Source of the DNA: Haloferula helveola
GTDB taxonomy: Bacteria; Verrucomicrobiota; Verrucomicrobiia; Verrucomicrobiales; Akkermansiaceae
DNA: 64,000 nt
Direction of reading: 5' to 3'
Assembly: GCF_037076345.1 (NCBI RefSeq)
Contig: NZ_AP024702.1
Location: 558,001 to 622,000, forward strand
The notes under the pieces were generated by a model that saw nothing but the letters and a program-made list of their open reading frames with translations, was not told the origin of the DNA and made no database searches. Positions 1 through 11,462 of the stretch are shown piece by piece. Every line of letters begins with the position of its first letter. The first letter of the stretch is position 1. A program made the position numbers and the translations under genes.

Positions 1-2
1 TC

Positions 3-3000
3 ACGGTGCAACTCTCCGGCAACGGCACCATCAAACTAGACCACCCGAACGACCGCGTCGGCGGCGGCACGAACCACACGTTGGTGCATAGTGGCGGACA
101 CACGATCGAAGGCCACGGCTCGGTAGGAGAAAACGCGCTGAATTTCGAGAACTCCGGTTTCCTGATCGCCGACTCCCCCGGGAATCCCCTGATCCTCGAT
201 CCCTTCTCTTTCTTCAACAACGCAGGCTTCCTCTGGGCGTCCGGCGGCATCCTCCAGCTTCAGCCGGGCACCTACAGCAACACTGGCTTCGGAGAACTCA
301 GGGTGGCCGATGCCTCGGAGATTCTGGTGAACGGAATCACCCTCAATGACGGAGCGATCGAGGTCCTTCAGACCAACGGCATCGCCAGTGACAACAAACT
401 CACCATCAACGCCACCTCGACTTTCCGAAACATCCGCAACGAGGCGGCACTGACGGTTAACGATGGACGCACGCTCACCCTCACAGGAAGCGGCTTCACC
501 AACAACGGGCCGGTCGTGCTCGCATCCAACGTCAACCTGACCCGCCTGAGTTTCACAGGCTCTCCCACGTCGGAGATCAAGCTGGACGGCAACGGCACGA
601 TCTTCCTCGATCACGCCCTCGACGAGGTCGGCGGATCCACCAACCACACGCTCACCCTCGACTCGCCTCACGATATCGTCGGCGGCGGAAGAATCGGGGC
701 GAACGCCCTCAACGTCGTCAACCGAAGTACCGTTTCGGCAACCAACGGATCGGTCCCGTTGGTCATCGATCCGTTTTCCACGTGGCATAACGACGGCGGG
801 GTCCTCTCGGCGTATGGCGGCGCGACCGCGCTGCTCAACCCGGGAAACTACACCTGCCTCAACGCGGGGCGGTTCCTGATCGGCGACGGCTCGACGCTTG
901 AGCTGAACGGCATCACCGCCTTCGACCCGGTATTCGACGTCGACAACGCCGACCCGGACCCCCTCAACCACCTTGTCCGGGTCACGGCGACTTCCATCTT
1001 CAATTCGGGAACCTGCGATGCGGTGATCCGGGTCGACGACGGACGCACGCTGACCCTCCAGGAGGACATATTCACCCACAGCACGGAGATCCACTTGGAT
1101 GCCGTGACCAATTTCAGCACTCTCTCGATCAATGGCGGCGGTGACCTGACCATGGAGTTGGCGGGCACCGGCACTCTGTTTCTCGACGACCCGCTTGACC
1201 AGTTGACCGGCGGCACCAATCACACCCTGATCCACAACGCCAGCCATCGGATCGAGGGATTCGGAAGACTGGGTACGAACGCCCTGAACATCATCAACCG
1301 GGGGACGATCGAGAACGGAGTCGGCGGTCAAATGCTTGATATCGACCCGTTTGTCAGCTTCACCAACGACGGCGGCACCACAACCGCATCGAACGGAGCG
1401 ACGAACCGCTTCTTCTCGGGGAGCTATGCGGTCGCCAACGGTGGTCGTTTCATCATCGGTGACGGGTCGACCTACGATCTTCGCGGCGGAACGTGGACCG
1501 ACCTCACGTTCGAAGCGGACGACCTCGACGCGAACCCCGACAACCACATGCTTGATGTGAACGCATCAATGACCTTCGACCGGATCGTCAGCGATGTCAC
1601 CACAACGGTCGCGGATGGCCTGACACTGACCCTCGACGAGTCATTCACCAACAACCGCACTGTCCATCTTCAAGGTTTGACCAACAACAGCTCGCTCAAT
1701 TTCTCGGATCCGACGGACCTTTTCGTCGAACTGAACGGAACCGGAAGCATCATCCTCGATTCTCCAACGGACCGCGTGACCGGCCCCACCAATCACACTC
1801 TCGTCCAGGGACCGGACCATGAGATCCGCGGAGGCGGCCAGATCGGCACCAACGGCCTGAACATCGTCAACCGGGGATTGATCCTCGCGGAGTTGCCCGG
1901 AACAGACCTCCTGATCGATCCCTTTGTCACGTTCCTGAATGACGGCGGCAGCCTGCACGCGGGACCCTCCACTTCCGTCCGCCTTGGCGCAGGATCCTAT
2001 TCGGTCGCCAACGGCGGCACCTATTCCGTAGGCGAGGATGCCGGATTCGTCTTCCAGGGAATCACCATGTCCGACCTCACGCTTTCGGCGGACGACACCG
2101 ACTTTGACCCGCTCGACCACCACGGAACGATCGTCAACACATCGACCTTCGAGCGCGTGACGAACGAACTGGCGCTTGAGATCAACGACGGCATCAGCCT
2201 GACGCTCTTGGGAGGCGACTTCATCAACAACAACCGCGTCAGTCCACTCGCCGGGTCCAACCCCAGCACCATTTCGATCAACGGCACGGGTTCGGGCAAC
2301 GAGGTCGGCGTTCTCGGCACCGGTGAGATCCTGCTCGACCACCCTCTCGACACCATCACCGGACAAACCAACCACCTCCTCGTCCATGGTCCGGACCACA
2401 CGATCACCGGTTTCGGCAGACTCGGCCTGAACAGCATCGATATCGTGAACAAAGGGCAGATCGTCTCAGCATCGGCGGGACAGACCCTCGACCTCAGTCC
2501 GCGATCCACATTCACCAACGATGGAGGGCTGCTTCATGCGGTCGACAATGCGGCCATCCACTTTTTCCAAGGTACCTACCGCTCTCAGAATTCAGGCGTT
2601 TACTCGGTGGCCGAGGACGCCCTGTTCGAACTCAGCAGTGTCATCCTCGAGGATCTGACCCTGCACGCCGACAATACCGTCGGCACCTACGAGAACCACT
2701 TTGCCAACGTTTCCGCGGCAAGCACCTTCCGGCGGATCACGAACGAGCTGGCAGTCAGTGTGAACGACGGACTCACTCTGACCCTCGATGGCGGTGACTT
2801 CACCAACCACGGCGGCGTACATCTCGACGCGAACGTCAATCTCTGCAGCCTCTCCATCAACGGAACCGGAGTTGGCAACGAAATCACGGTCAAGGGCACC
2901 GGCGCCATTTTCCTCGACCATCCGAACGACCGGATCACCGGACAGATCAATCACCTCCTCGTTCAGGGAGCGGGGCACCGTATCGAAGGGTCCGGCTCCA

Positions 3001-4430
3001 TCGGAACCAACAGCATCTACTTCCGCAACGAAGGGCTGGTGGATGCCAACCGGCCGGCAGAGAGCCTCAACTTCGACCTGCGGGGCGGATCGCTGGAGAA
3101 CCGCGGCACGTTGCAGGCGACGAACGGAGGGACTCTTGCGACCGTCGAGCCGATCTCCGACATCAACGGCACCATCTTCGCGGGTGCCACGAGCCTGATC
3201 GATGTGAACGGAACGGTGACCCAGAACTCCGGCACCACAGCCGTCGACGGCACTCTGGAAGCCACATCGCTCTCTCTCGACCAGTCGCTTCTCAAGGGCA
3301 CCGGTCTCGTCGACTGCCCGACCGACGCGACCTTCTCCTCGGTGACCCCGGGGAACTCCACCGGCACGCTTTCCATCGGCGGCACCACCACTCTTGGCGT
3401 CGGCACTTCGCTCGGGATCGAGGTTGCCGCCACCTTGGACCACGATGTTCTCACCGTGACCTCGGGAGTCCTCCAATTGACAGGCTCGACCTTGCGCCTC
3501 GACTACCTCGGCGGCCCGACCGATGTCCTGGCGACCGACACCCTGACCGTCGTAACCGCCGCCGGCGGAGTCAACGGGGTCTTCGTGAACATTGGTGACG
3601 GCGAGCGGCTCTACACGGTCGATGGTGTCGCCAGCTTCATCGTCAACTACCTGCCGAACTCGATCACCTTGACGGACTTCATCTACGATCCGAACGGACC
3701 TCCGAACCAACCGCCGGTTTACACCGCGTTCGTCGAGAATCTGAATCTCGACGAGAACACGCCTGTCGGGACACTGGTCACGACCTTCCATGCCTACGAC
3801 CCGGAAGGAGCGATCATCGAATACTCGATCGGCACCCCGTCCGTCCCGTTCTCGATCGACCCGGTCAACGGCGAACTGCGCGTTTCCGGAGCTCTCAATC
3901 ACGAGGTGCAATCGAGTCATCTCATTACCATCCGGGCCTTCGACAACCTCAACTACTCGGACATCGTCCTGACCGTCGATCTCAACGATCTGATCGACAC
4001 CAACGAAGAGATCACCGAGTCGCTACTGACCGAAGTCGGGGGACCGTTCGAAGGAGAAACAGACCCGGCGATCATCGCCTACGACGCCGACCCCGATCAG
4101 GACGGCAGAATCAACCTGTTCGAGCTGTGGCTCGCCACGGATCCTGCCGTCGCCGACCTGCCGACTCCCTTCCTCCTCGAGCCGGTCGATGTCTCCGGGT
4201 CGGATCACGGTTCGATCACCGTGGTCGTCGATGGCGATGTCGAGGACCTGCTCGACGTCCGGGTTGAGTTCTCGTTCGATCTCACCCTGTGGCGCGACGC
4301 CACCGCCAACCGCTTCCTCGTTTCGAGTTCCCCACCGCTCCGCACGCTGCGGTTCACCGACACCGTGCCGCTCGGGCCCGCCCGGAGATTCTTCGTCAGA
4401 TTCCGTGCCGAGCCCGACGCCGAGAAGTAG
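3..4430 (+). CDS. Giant repeat-containing surface/secreted protein, 5' end outside window
   Basis: The reading frame is open from the window edge, so the N-terminus and any signal peptide are missing; about 1475 residues are visible. Six copies of a repeat of about 191 residues begin near 18, 588, 1164, 1737, 2316 and 2895; each carries a core like GTGTIFLDHPLDxITG followed by TNHTLxHG and a glycine-rich turn. After the repeats (about 3340-3680) comes a segment with PGNSTGTLSIGG, the style of autotransporter-type passenger repeats. A cadherin-like domain follows at visible residues about 1230-1330 (DENTPVG, then DPVNGELRV), then a C-terminal region with a calcium-type DADPDQDGRINLFE loop common in verrucomicrobial exported proteins. 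No transmembrane anchor or beta-barrel is seen at the C-terminus. Likely extracellular or cell-surface; adhesion or matrix role is inference only. Confidence 0.8.
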   Translation, partial: TVQLSGNGTIKLDHPNDRVGGGTNHTLVHSGGHTIEGHGSVGENALNFENSGFLIADSPGNPLILDPFSFFNNAGFLWASGGILQLQPGTYSNTGFGELRVADASEILVNGITLNDGAIEVLQTNGIASDNKLTINATSTFRNIRNEAALTVNDGRTLTLTGSGFTNNGPVVLASNVNLTRLSFTGSPTSEIKLDGNGTIFLDHALDEVGGSTNHTLTLDSPHDIVGGGRIGANALNVVNRSTVSATNGSVPLVIDPFSTWHNDGGVLSAYGGATALLNPGNYTCLNAGRFLIGDGSTLELNGITAFDPVFDVDNADPDPLNHLVRVTATSIFNSGTCDAVIRVDDGRTLTLQEDIFTHSTEIHLDAVTNFSTLSINGGGDLTMELAGTGTLFLDDPLDQLTGGTNHTLIHNASHRIEGFGRLGTNALNIINRGTIENGVGGQMLDIDPFVSFTNDGGTTTASNGATNRFFSGSYAVANGGRFIIGDGSTYDLRGGTWTDLTFEADDLDANPDNHMLDVNASMTFDRIVSDVTTTVADGLTLTLDESFTNNRTVHLQGLTNNSSLNFSDPTDLFVELNGTGSIILDSPTDRVTGPTNHTLVQGPDHEIRGGGQIGTNGLNIVNRGLILAELPGTDLLIDPFVTFLNDGGSLHAGPSTSVRLGAGSYSVANGGTYSVGEDAGFVFQGITMSDLTLSADDTDFDPLDHHGTIVNTSTFERVTNELALEINDGISLTLLGGDFINNNRVSPLAGSNPSTISINGTGSGNEVGVLGTGEILLDHPLDTITGQTNHLLVHGPDHTITGFGRLGLNSIDIVNKGQIVSASAGQTLDLSPRSTFTNDGGLLHAVDNAAIHFFQGTYRSQNSGVYSVAEDALFELSSVILEDLTLHADNTVGTYENHFANVSAASTFRRITNELAVSVNDGLTLTLDGGDFTNHGGVHLDANVNLCSLSINGTGVGNEITVKGTGAIFLDHPNDRITGQINHLLVQGAGHRIEGSGSIGTNSIYFRNEGLVDANRPAESLNFDLRGGSLENRGTLQATNGGTLATVEPISDINGTIFAGATSLIDVNGTVTQNSGTTAVDGTLEATSLSLDQSLLKGTGLVDCPTDATFSSVTPGNSTGTLSIGGTTTLGVGTSLGIEVAATLDHDVLTVTSGVLQLTGSTLRLDYLGGPTDVLATDTLTVVTAAGGVNGVFVNIGDGERLYTVDGVASFIVNYLPNSITLTDFIYDPNGPPNQPPVYTAFVENLNLDENTPVGTLVTTFHAYDPEGAIIEYSIGTPSVPFSIDPVNGELRVSGALNHEVQSSHLITIRAFDNLNYSDIVLTVDLNDLIDTNEEITESLLTEVGGPFEGETDPAIIAYDADPDQDGRINLFELWLATDPAVADLPTPFLLEPVDVSGSDHGSITVVVDGDVEDLLDVRVEFSFDLTLWRDATANRFLVSSSPPLRTLRFTDTVPLGPARRFFVRFRAEPDAEK

Positions 4431-4434
4431 ACAC

Positions 4435-4472
4435 AAAAAAGGCCCGCCGGAACCATCCGGCGGACCTTTGTG
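4435..4472. terminator. Bidirectional Rho-independent terminator
   Basis: A 10-bp stem (4441-4450 with 4457-4466, one mismatch) lies between the convergent repeat-protein gene and enolase. It is flanked by A6 on the left, giving T6 on the minus strand after the enolase stop, and by TTTGT on the right, so it best serves enolase but may stop both. Confidence 0.85.
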
Positions 4473-4488
4473 AGAATCACTTGCGAGC

Positions 4489-5799
<1,311 letters not shown>

Positions 5800-7638
5800 T
5801 CAGGGGTTGTAAGCCTTGATTTCGTCCACCGTCCACGACTCCATCAGATCGGTGTCGTGGTTGCGGAACTCGACCGAATCGCCCGGCTTGGCCCCGAGCA
5901 GGGCGGCACCGGTCTCGGACAGATAGGATACGAGGTTCTTTTCCGGATCGGAATCCCATGCGCCAAGCACACTGTATGTCACCTTGGCACCGTCGCTCGC
6001 CCGGGTCATCGACACAACCGTGCCGATGTTGACCGCAGACGGGTCGGCTCCCTTGAAATCACTGCCTCGTGCGAGGTCGACCTCGCGTTCCAGCTCGCCC
6101 TTCCGACGCATCAGGACCTTCTGCATGTCCTTGGCGGACTTGTATTCGAAGTTCTCCCGAAGGTCGCCGTAGGAGCGGGCGATCGCGATATCCTTGGTGT
6201 TCTGGGGAATCCGGTTGCGGATGAGGTCGTCGAGTTCGGCCTGCTTGCGTTCCAAGCTTTCCCACGAGACGACCAGATTCTCGACCTTCTTCTTGGTATC
6301 ACCGCTCACCAGTTCGCCGGTTTCAGGGCGGGCCTTGATGATCCGAGCCATCAGTGACTTGCGGTCGAGATCACTGAAAACCGGACACTCCATGAGGCGT
6401 CGGCCGAAGTTGCGCGCCTCGGTGGCACCCATCGTGTTGACGATGTCGGCGAGCAACTTCTTGTCATCGCTCAGCAGACTCTGAAGCCGGGTCGTGGTCC
6501 GCGGGCCATCGGCAAGGTGGTCGGTCTCGAGCAGGTTCAGGATCGCCGCGCCGACCTCGGGGCCGAACACATTCGCCGCCATGCCCTTCCGTTCGCGGGC
6601 CACCCAGATCAGGGCGTCCGGACCAAGATCGCGACGCGCCAGAGCGGCACGGATGTATTCCTCGAGGTCCGCGATCTTCTCCTTCTCGTGAATCAGCTTG
6701 GCGATCTCCGCGACGCCGCGGGTTCCCACCTGGTCGAAGATGCCGGTGATCATGGCGACCCAGCGATCTTCGAAGGCCTCCGGAAAGACTTCGAATACGG
6801 CACGCTGGCGGGCCGTCGAGAGACCGCCGATCTCGTCGCCGAGCCGACCTTCCTCGGCCAACAGCACGTTGGAAAGGCGGAGAGCATCCGCTGCCAGTTC
6901 CAGCTCCTTCAGAGCTCCGATGACTTCGTCACGGATCGAAAGCAATTCGATCGCGGGACCGAGCTGCAAACGGGTGCCCTTCTTCGCCGCCTCGTCGACC
7001 TGATCGATCACCGGCTTCAGCGGTTCGGCATCCTTCTTGAACAGGGAGATGTCCGAAGAGATCGCTTCGAGGGCCTTGCACATCGCCTTCAGATCGCGGG
7101 CGTCGGCGAAGTCGGCCAACAGGGCCTCGGCCGGGGTGAGGTCCCCTTCACGCAGGTTCAGCGATTCGGTTCGACGGGCCGGGACGATCACCCGCTTGCT
7201 CTCGCGCAAGGCACGCTTGGCTCCCTCCCACCACTTCTTGAACTTCTCCTCGGGAACGATCGCGCCGGATACCTGCTTCTCCATGGCGTCGACCGTCATC
7301 GAGCCGCCATGACTCTCGAGCATGAACACGACGAGTCCGACCGGATCACTGGTGGCCAACTCGCGGAGGTGCTCGATCTCCTCGACCTTCTTCGCGCGGA
7401 AGTCATCGGCCTCCAACGGCGACAGCTTCTGAAGCGCGAACTGGAGGTCCATCACCTGACCGTCGCGGCTCTCGAAGTCGATCGTCACCTTCTTGGCGGG
7501 GAGATCCCAGCTGACGACCTTTCCCGCACCCCAGGAATTGTGGAGGATGAACTGTCCCGGTGCGACCTGATCGAGGCGCTCGGCAAGAGCGTCGTTGATT
7601 TTCCCAGCTTCGATCAGTTTTTCCAGATCCGGATGCAT
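5800..7638 (-). CDS. greA: Long GreA/GreB-type transcription elongation factor
   Basis: 612 residues from the ATG at 7638 (the frame is open further upstream, but that part overlaps the PDZ gene and looks non-coding). The C-terminal ~160 residues are a GreA/GreB module: a coiled-coil hairpin whose tip carries GDLRENFEYKSAK (from residue 491), matching the GDLxENxEY tip of GreA that reaches into the RNA polymerase secondary channel to stimulate transcript cleavage, then the FKBP-like C-terminal domain. The ~450-residue N-terminal part is helical and not found in E. coli GreA (about 158 residues). Chlamydial GreA is similarly long, so the extension looks like a feature of this superphylum. It is just upstream of enolase, in an apparent operon. 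Confidence 0.88.
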   Translation of the reverse strand: MHPDLEKLIEAGKINDALAERLDQVAPGQFILHNSWGAGKVVSWDLPAKKVTIDFESRDGQVMDLQFALQKLSPLEADDFRAKKVEEIEHLRELATSDPVGLVVFMLESHGGSMTVDAMEKQVSGAIVPEEKFKKWWEGAKRALRESKRVIVPARRTESLNLREGDLTPAEALLADFADARDLKAMCKALEAISSDISLFKKDAEPLKPVIDQVDEAAKKGTRLQLGPAIELLSIRDEVIGALKELELAADALRLSNVLLAEEGRLGDEIGGLSTARQRAVFEVFPEAFEDRWVAMITGIFDQVGTRGVAEIAKLIHEKEKIADLEEYIRAALARRDLGPDALIWVARERKGMAANVFGPEVGAAILNLLETDHLADGPRTTTRLQSLLSDDKKLLADIVNTMGATEARNFGRRLMECPVFSDLDRKSLMARIIKARPETGELVSGDTKKKVENLVVSWESLERKQAELDDLIRNRIPQNTKDIAIARSYGDLRENFEYKSAKDMQKVLMRRKGELEREVDLARGSDFKGADPSAVNIGTVVSMTRASDGAKVTYSVLGAWDSDPEKNLVSYLSETGAALLGAKPGDSVEFRNHDTDLMESWTVDEIKAYNP

Positions 7639-7705
7639 CGGCGCGACGTTGCGAATCCGAACCGGAAAACGCAAGGCCCATCCGGGCATTTTCGGATCAA
7701 GTCCG

Positions 7706-8494
7706 TCAGCTGTCGGTCTTCCCCGGCGGAAGCACGACCCTTGGCCGGGGCGATCTCGGCTTCCAGCCGTCTCCCTTGGCCCGATGCATCGTCCGGAGCA
7801 GGGCTCCAACCGAGCAATTCCACTCTTCCGGCACGGCGAACTTGCCGTCCTTACGCAGCGGGCCGTCATACACGGTTTCCCCCTCCGCATCGACGATCAG
7901 GACTTGAGGCTCGTCCTCCTTGTAGTGGAGCTTGGCCACACTTCCGTCCTCACGGGTAACTTCAGCGGTGCGTTCGAGCGGGTAGACGATGGTCTTCGGC
8001 ATTCCCGGAATGCCGGAAGGATAGAGCGGAATCTCGGCGGCGGGAATCTCCGCCAGCACCGGGGCCGGAGGGGCTTCCCCTAGCTCGATCGTCACTTTCT
8101 CGTGATGGCCCGCGCGGACCACCGAAAGCTCGACCTCATCCCCGGCCTTCCGCAACCGGAGAAGCGTGCCGAACTGCGCCTCGTTGATCAGCAGCTGGTC
8201 CTCAAGCTTCCAGAGCACGTCAAAACGCTGGAGACCCGCCTTCTCCGCAGGCCCGTCGGCCGTAACGGAGGTAATCAGGAACCCAACTCCTTCGGGAACG
8301 TCGCTGACGTGGGCGCGCATCGCACGCTCGAGTTTACCGACCTCCAGCCCGATCCACGGCATGGGTGGGCCGGGCTGTACCGGTGCCTTGATGGCACGGG
8401 GTTGGGGTGCGGGGGCATCCGCAGGTTCGTCCGCAACCAGCACCCCCGGCAGGCCGGTCAGGCTGAGCATCAGAAGACGTTGGAAAAGGTTCAT
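7706..8494 (-). CDS. Exported PDZ-domain protein
   Basis: 262 residues. An N-terminal signal peptide (about residues 1-21, ending near VLVADE) is followed by a proline/alanine-rich linker and a PDZ domain at about residues 45-140 (WIGLEVGKLERAMRAH, then GFLITSVTADGPAEKAGLQ, a classic PDZ ligand-groove pattern). No protease catalytic domain is present, so it is probably a periplasmic scaffold or regulator. The C-terminal 120 residues match nothing I recognise. It starts 9 bases after the anti-sigma-like gene, so the sigma factor, anti-sigma-like protein and PDZ protein probably form one unit, suggesting an envelope-stress role (inference). Confidence 0.8.
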   Translation of the reverse strand: MNLFQRLLMLSLTGLPGVLVADEPADAPAPQPRAIKAPVQPGPPMPWIGLEVGKLERAMRAHVSDVPEGVGFLITSVTADGPAEKAGLQRFDVLWKLEDQLLINEAQFGTLLRLRKAGDEVELSVVRAGHHEKVTIELGEAPPAPVLAEIPAAEIPLYPSGIPGMPKTIVYPLERTAEVTREDGSVAKLHYKEDEPQVLIVDAEGETVYDGPLRKDGKFAVPEEWNCSVGALLRTMHRAKGDGWKPRSPRPRVVLPPGKTDS

Positions 8495-8503
8495 CGGTTC
8501 GAA

Positions 8504-8959
8504 TCAGAAAGCGGTCACCGGGATCAGGACCAGTTCGTCCCGCGGTTGGATCACCCGCACCTCATGGCCGGTTTGCTCATCCCGGAAGAGCTCTTCGTTC
8601 ACCACCGTCACATTCCAAGCCTGCAGCAAACTGCCGTCGGAATCGGTCAGCAGTCGGTCGTCCGCCTCCGTGGAAACCACGCCGACACTCTCGGAAAGCA
8701 ATTCGACCTCCGCCAACCCACCCATCCCAACGACGGGCACGGACTCCGGCACGCGCGGCCAGACGCCCCACGACACACCGGCGGTCAACGCTACGGCTGC
8801 CGCGGCTCCCCACCACAGCGTCCGGCGCTGGCCCGGAGCCGGGGTTTCGTCCGCAAGCTCGTCGATCAGTTCGTCGAGCGAGGCGGCTCCACGGTCGCTG
8901 AAGCCACGCGGCACCAGCCGCTCCATCAGCGCGCGTTCGATCTGCTCAGGCGTTTCCAT
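8504..8959 (-). CDS. Single-pass membrane protein, putative anti-sigma factor
   Basis: 151 residues with one transmembrane segment at about 47-66 (LWWGAAAAVALTAGVSWGVW). The short N-terminal part would be cytoplasmic and the rest periplasmic. Its start overlaps the end of the ECF sigma-factor gene by 14 bases, the usual arrangement for a cognate anti-sigma factor. No zinc-binding HxxxCxxC motif is present, so it is not a ZAS-type anti-sigma factor; the assignment rests on topology and coupling rather than on a recognised domain. Confidence 0.65.
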   Translation of the reverse strand: METPEQIERALMERLVPRGFSDRGAASLDELIDELADETPAPGQRRTLWWGAAAAVALTAGVSWGVWPRVPESVPVVGMGGLAEVELLSESVGVVSTEADDRLLTDSDGSLLQAWNVTVVNEELFRDEQTGHEVRVIQPRDELVLIPVTAF

Positions 8960-9476
8960 GGCGGGCCTCCTTCACGCGGCGCATCGACAGCGCCAATTGC
9001 TCCAGTGCGTACCGGTATCGGGACGCGGCGGTGTTCGGGGAAATGGCCAAACTCTCGGAGATTTCCGCGAAAGTCAGCCCGCCCCAGATCTTCATCGTAA
9101 CCACTTCCTTCAGCTTGGGGCTGAGGCGGTCGACCTCGTCCCTCAGCATCAAAGCCTCCTCGTCCTCCTCGACCGACGGGTCGAGCCAGACATCCTCGAA
9201 ATCGTTGAGGTAGATGATCGACTCCTCGCGCTTCCGTCGCCGCTTGTCGGAGCGGTGGCGGTTGAGACCGCAGAATCGGATCGTCGAGAAGGCCAGCGGC
9301 AGGTCCGGCGGATGTCCGCCGTGCTCTTGCTGGACCCCCCAAAGGCGCATCACCGCCTCCTGAACGAGGTCCTCGGCGTCCGCCTGAGCCGGAGCCCAAC
9401 CGCGGGCGAATGCAAGCAATCGGTGCCCGTAGTCGGACAGCCATTGTTTCCATTCAGCCGATGCTCGCGATCCCAT
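8946..9476 (-). CDS. ECF-type RNA polymerase sigma factor
   Basis: 176 residues. Region 2 is seen in [14 protein letters not shown] and the basic stretch [12 protein letters not shown]; region 4 in [27 protein letters not shown] style helix-turn-helix followed by [14 protein letters not shown]. It lacks regions 1 and 3, as ECF sigma factors do. It is the first gene of a minus-strand unit with an overlapping membrane partner and a PDZ protein; the divergent gap 9477-9721 should contain its promoter, often autoregulated in this class, but I cannot define the -35/-10 from the sequence alone. Confidence 0.92.
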   Translation of the reverse strand: MGSRASAEWKQWLSDYGHRLLAFARGWAPAQADAEDLVQEAVMRLWGVQQEHGGHPPDLPLAFSTIRFCGLNRHRSDKRRRKREESIIYLNDFEDVWLDPSVEEDEEALMLRDEVDRLSPKLKEVVTMKIWGGLTFAEISESLAISPNTAASRYRYALEQLALSMRRVKEARHGNA

Positions 9477-9721
9477 TCACTCCGAAAATGCCGCGGGCAG
9501 GTCGACTTGTCTGCGAAAAATTTGCGAATTCCGCCCATTTTGAGGGAGCCCGGAGGGTCGGATCCCCAGGGCCTTCGACCCCATCACGCCCTTGGACCCG
9601 TGACGATATCGGAACGATCCGTGCCTTCTGCAATGACCCATCGAAGCGCCAGAAAGCGCCCGAACGGGCAAGCTGGCCAGACGGGCCGGATCCCGAATCG
9701 GACCCAACCCCTACCCCATCC

Positions 9722-11329
9722 ATGATCTCAAGAATCACCCTCGCGGCCACTGCCGCCCTTACCCTCCACGCCGCCGCCGGCGAAACGCTCGAATTCACCC
9801 CGCTGAGCACCGTTCGCCTCGGCGACCCGATTTCGCTTTTCGATGCCTCTGCTGCGGAGATCGTCAAATTCGACGCCGCCAGCCAACGCATGTTTGTCGT
9901 CAACGGCGACTCGGACAGCATCGACATCTTCGACATCTCCACCCCCGCGGTCCCGGTCTTCATCAAGTCGGTGGACCTCTCCGCCTACGGCAACCCGAAC
10001 AGCGTGTCGGTGAACCCGCGGCAAGGCGTGGACGAAATCGCGGTGGCGGTCGGCGCCAGCTCGAAGGACCAACGCGGAACCGTCGTTTTCCTGACCACCG
10101 ACGGCGTCGAACTCGATGCGGTCACGGTCGGCTACCTGCCTGACATGCTGACCTACGACAAGTCGGGCAGGATGATCGTCGTCGCCAACGAGGCCGAGCC
10201 GACAGAAGACTATTCGTTCGATCCGGAAGGTTCGGTCTCGATCATCGAGATGCGCGGCCGCAAACGCCGCCACACCGAGGTGACCTTTTCCCACCTCACG
10301 GAAGCCGACGTCGTCGGGGTCCGCATCACCGGCCCTGAAGGCACCACGATCGCCCAGGACCTCGAACCGGAGTTCGTCGCCATCGAAGGCCGATACGCCT
10401 TCGTCAGCTGCCAGGAGAACAACGCCGTGGCCAAGATCGACCTCCTCCGCAAGTCGGTCGACTCGATCCTTCCCCTCGGCCGGATCAATCACGGCCTGCT
10501 CGGATACGCCTTCGACGCGTCCGACCGGGACGACATGATCAACATCGCGAACTGGCCGGTCTTCGGCCTGTTCATGCCCGATGGCATCGCGACCTACACC
10601 GTCGGCGGCACGCCGGGCCGCTTCGGCCTCGGACGTAGCGAGCAAACCTACTTCCTCACCGCCAATGAAGGCGATGCCCGCGAATGGGGCGACTACATCG
10701 ACGAGGACCGCATCAAGGACCTCGACCTCGATCCAAGCGCCTTCCCGCTGGCAGACGTCCTGCAGGAGGATGAGAACATCGGCCGCCTCGACGGCATCAC
10801 GACCGAAGGCGACATCGACGGTGACGGCGACTACGACGAGCTCTACCACTTCGGCACCCGCTCGTTCTCGATCTTCGACGCCGACGGCCATCTTGTCTTC
10901 GACAGCGGCGACATGATCGAAACCTATCTGGCGGAGAATTACCCGGAGAACTTCAACTGCGCCCACGACGAGAACGACAGCTTCGACAGCCGTTCCGACG
11001 CCAAGGGCGCCGAGCCGGAGTCGGTGGAGGTCGGCACCATCGATGATTGCACCTACGCCTTCGTCGGACTCGAGCGCTTCAGTGCCATCATCGTCTTCGA
11101 CATCACCGACCCGACCGATGTCTCGATCGCCGGTTTCGCGATCAACCGCGACTTCGGAGTCGAATTCGACGAGGACGACCTGGCGAACTTCCCGCTCGCG
11201 GGTGATCTCGGACCGGAAGGACTCGACTTCGTTCCGGCTTCCAAAAGCCCGACCGGCCAGCCGCTCCTGATCGTCGCCAACGAGGTCAGCGGCACCACTA
11301 CGATCTACTCGATCGGCGCCGGAGAGTAA
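9722..11329 (+). CDS. Exported choice-of-anchor I family beta-propeller protein
   Basis: 535 residues from the ATG at 9722, which directly precedes a signal peptide ([19 protein letters not shown]). The body resembles the choice-of-anchor I family: repeated beta-propeller strands with motifs such as [35 protein letters not shown] and [10 protein letters not shown]. Proteins of this family are secreted, and some carry a sorting anchor or phosphatase/nuclease domains; here there is no C-terminal anchor. Substrate unknown. It stands alone, with its own terminator downstream and a 245-base divergent region upstream. Confidence 0.85.
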   Translation: MISRITLAATAALTLHAAAGETLEFTPLSTVRLGDPISLFDASAAEIVKFDAASQRMFVVNGDSDSIDIFDISTPAVPVFIKSVDLSAYGNPNSVSVNPRQGVDEIAVAVGASSKDQRGTVVFLTTDGVELDAVTVGYLPDMLTYDKSGRMIVVANEAEPTEDYSFDPEGSVSIIEMRGRKRRHTEVTFSHLTEADVVGVRITGPEGTTIAQDLEPEFVAIEGRYAFVSCQENNAVAKIDLLRKSVDSILPLGRINHGLLGYAFDASDRDDMINIANWPVFGLFMPDGIATYTVGGTPGRFGLGRSEQTYFLTANEGDAREWGDYIDEDRIKDLDLDPSAFPLADVLQEDENIGRLDGITTEGDIDGDGDYDELYHFGTRSFSIFDADGHLVFDSGDMIETYLAENYPENFNCAHDENDSFDSRSDAKGAEPESVEVGTIDDCTYAFVGLERFSAIIVFDITDPTDVSIAGFAINRDFGVEFDEDDLANFPLAGDLGPEGLDFVPASKSPTGQPLLIVANEVSGTTTIYSIGAGE

Positions 11330-11350
11330 CCACCTCCCCAAATCTCCCCC

Positions 11351-11395
11351 GACCGGGCCGGGCATCCTCAAGGGTGCCCGGTCCTTTTCTTTTTC
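11351..11395 (+). terminator. Rho-independent terminator
   Basis: Ten-base-pair stem (11358-11367 with 11372-11381, one G-T pair) with a TCAA loop, followed by a T-rich run. It ends the choice-of-anchor I gene. Confidence 0.85.
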
Positions 11396-11462
11396 CGACG
11401 TCGAACCGTCATTCCTTGAATCGCTGGCCAGATGGCGGGATTTCTGCTGGCTTCCCTCCCAC

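Noticed and set aside
36..1547. Long reading frame (503 residues) opposite the giant repeat protein
   Set aside because: Arg/Val/Asp-rich antisense shadow of a GC-rich gene, no recognisable domain.
6517..7959. 480-residue frame opposite the long greA gene
   Set aside because: Composition is that of an antisense shadow; the minus-strand frame has clear GreA motifs.
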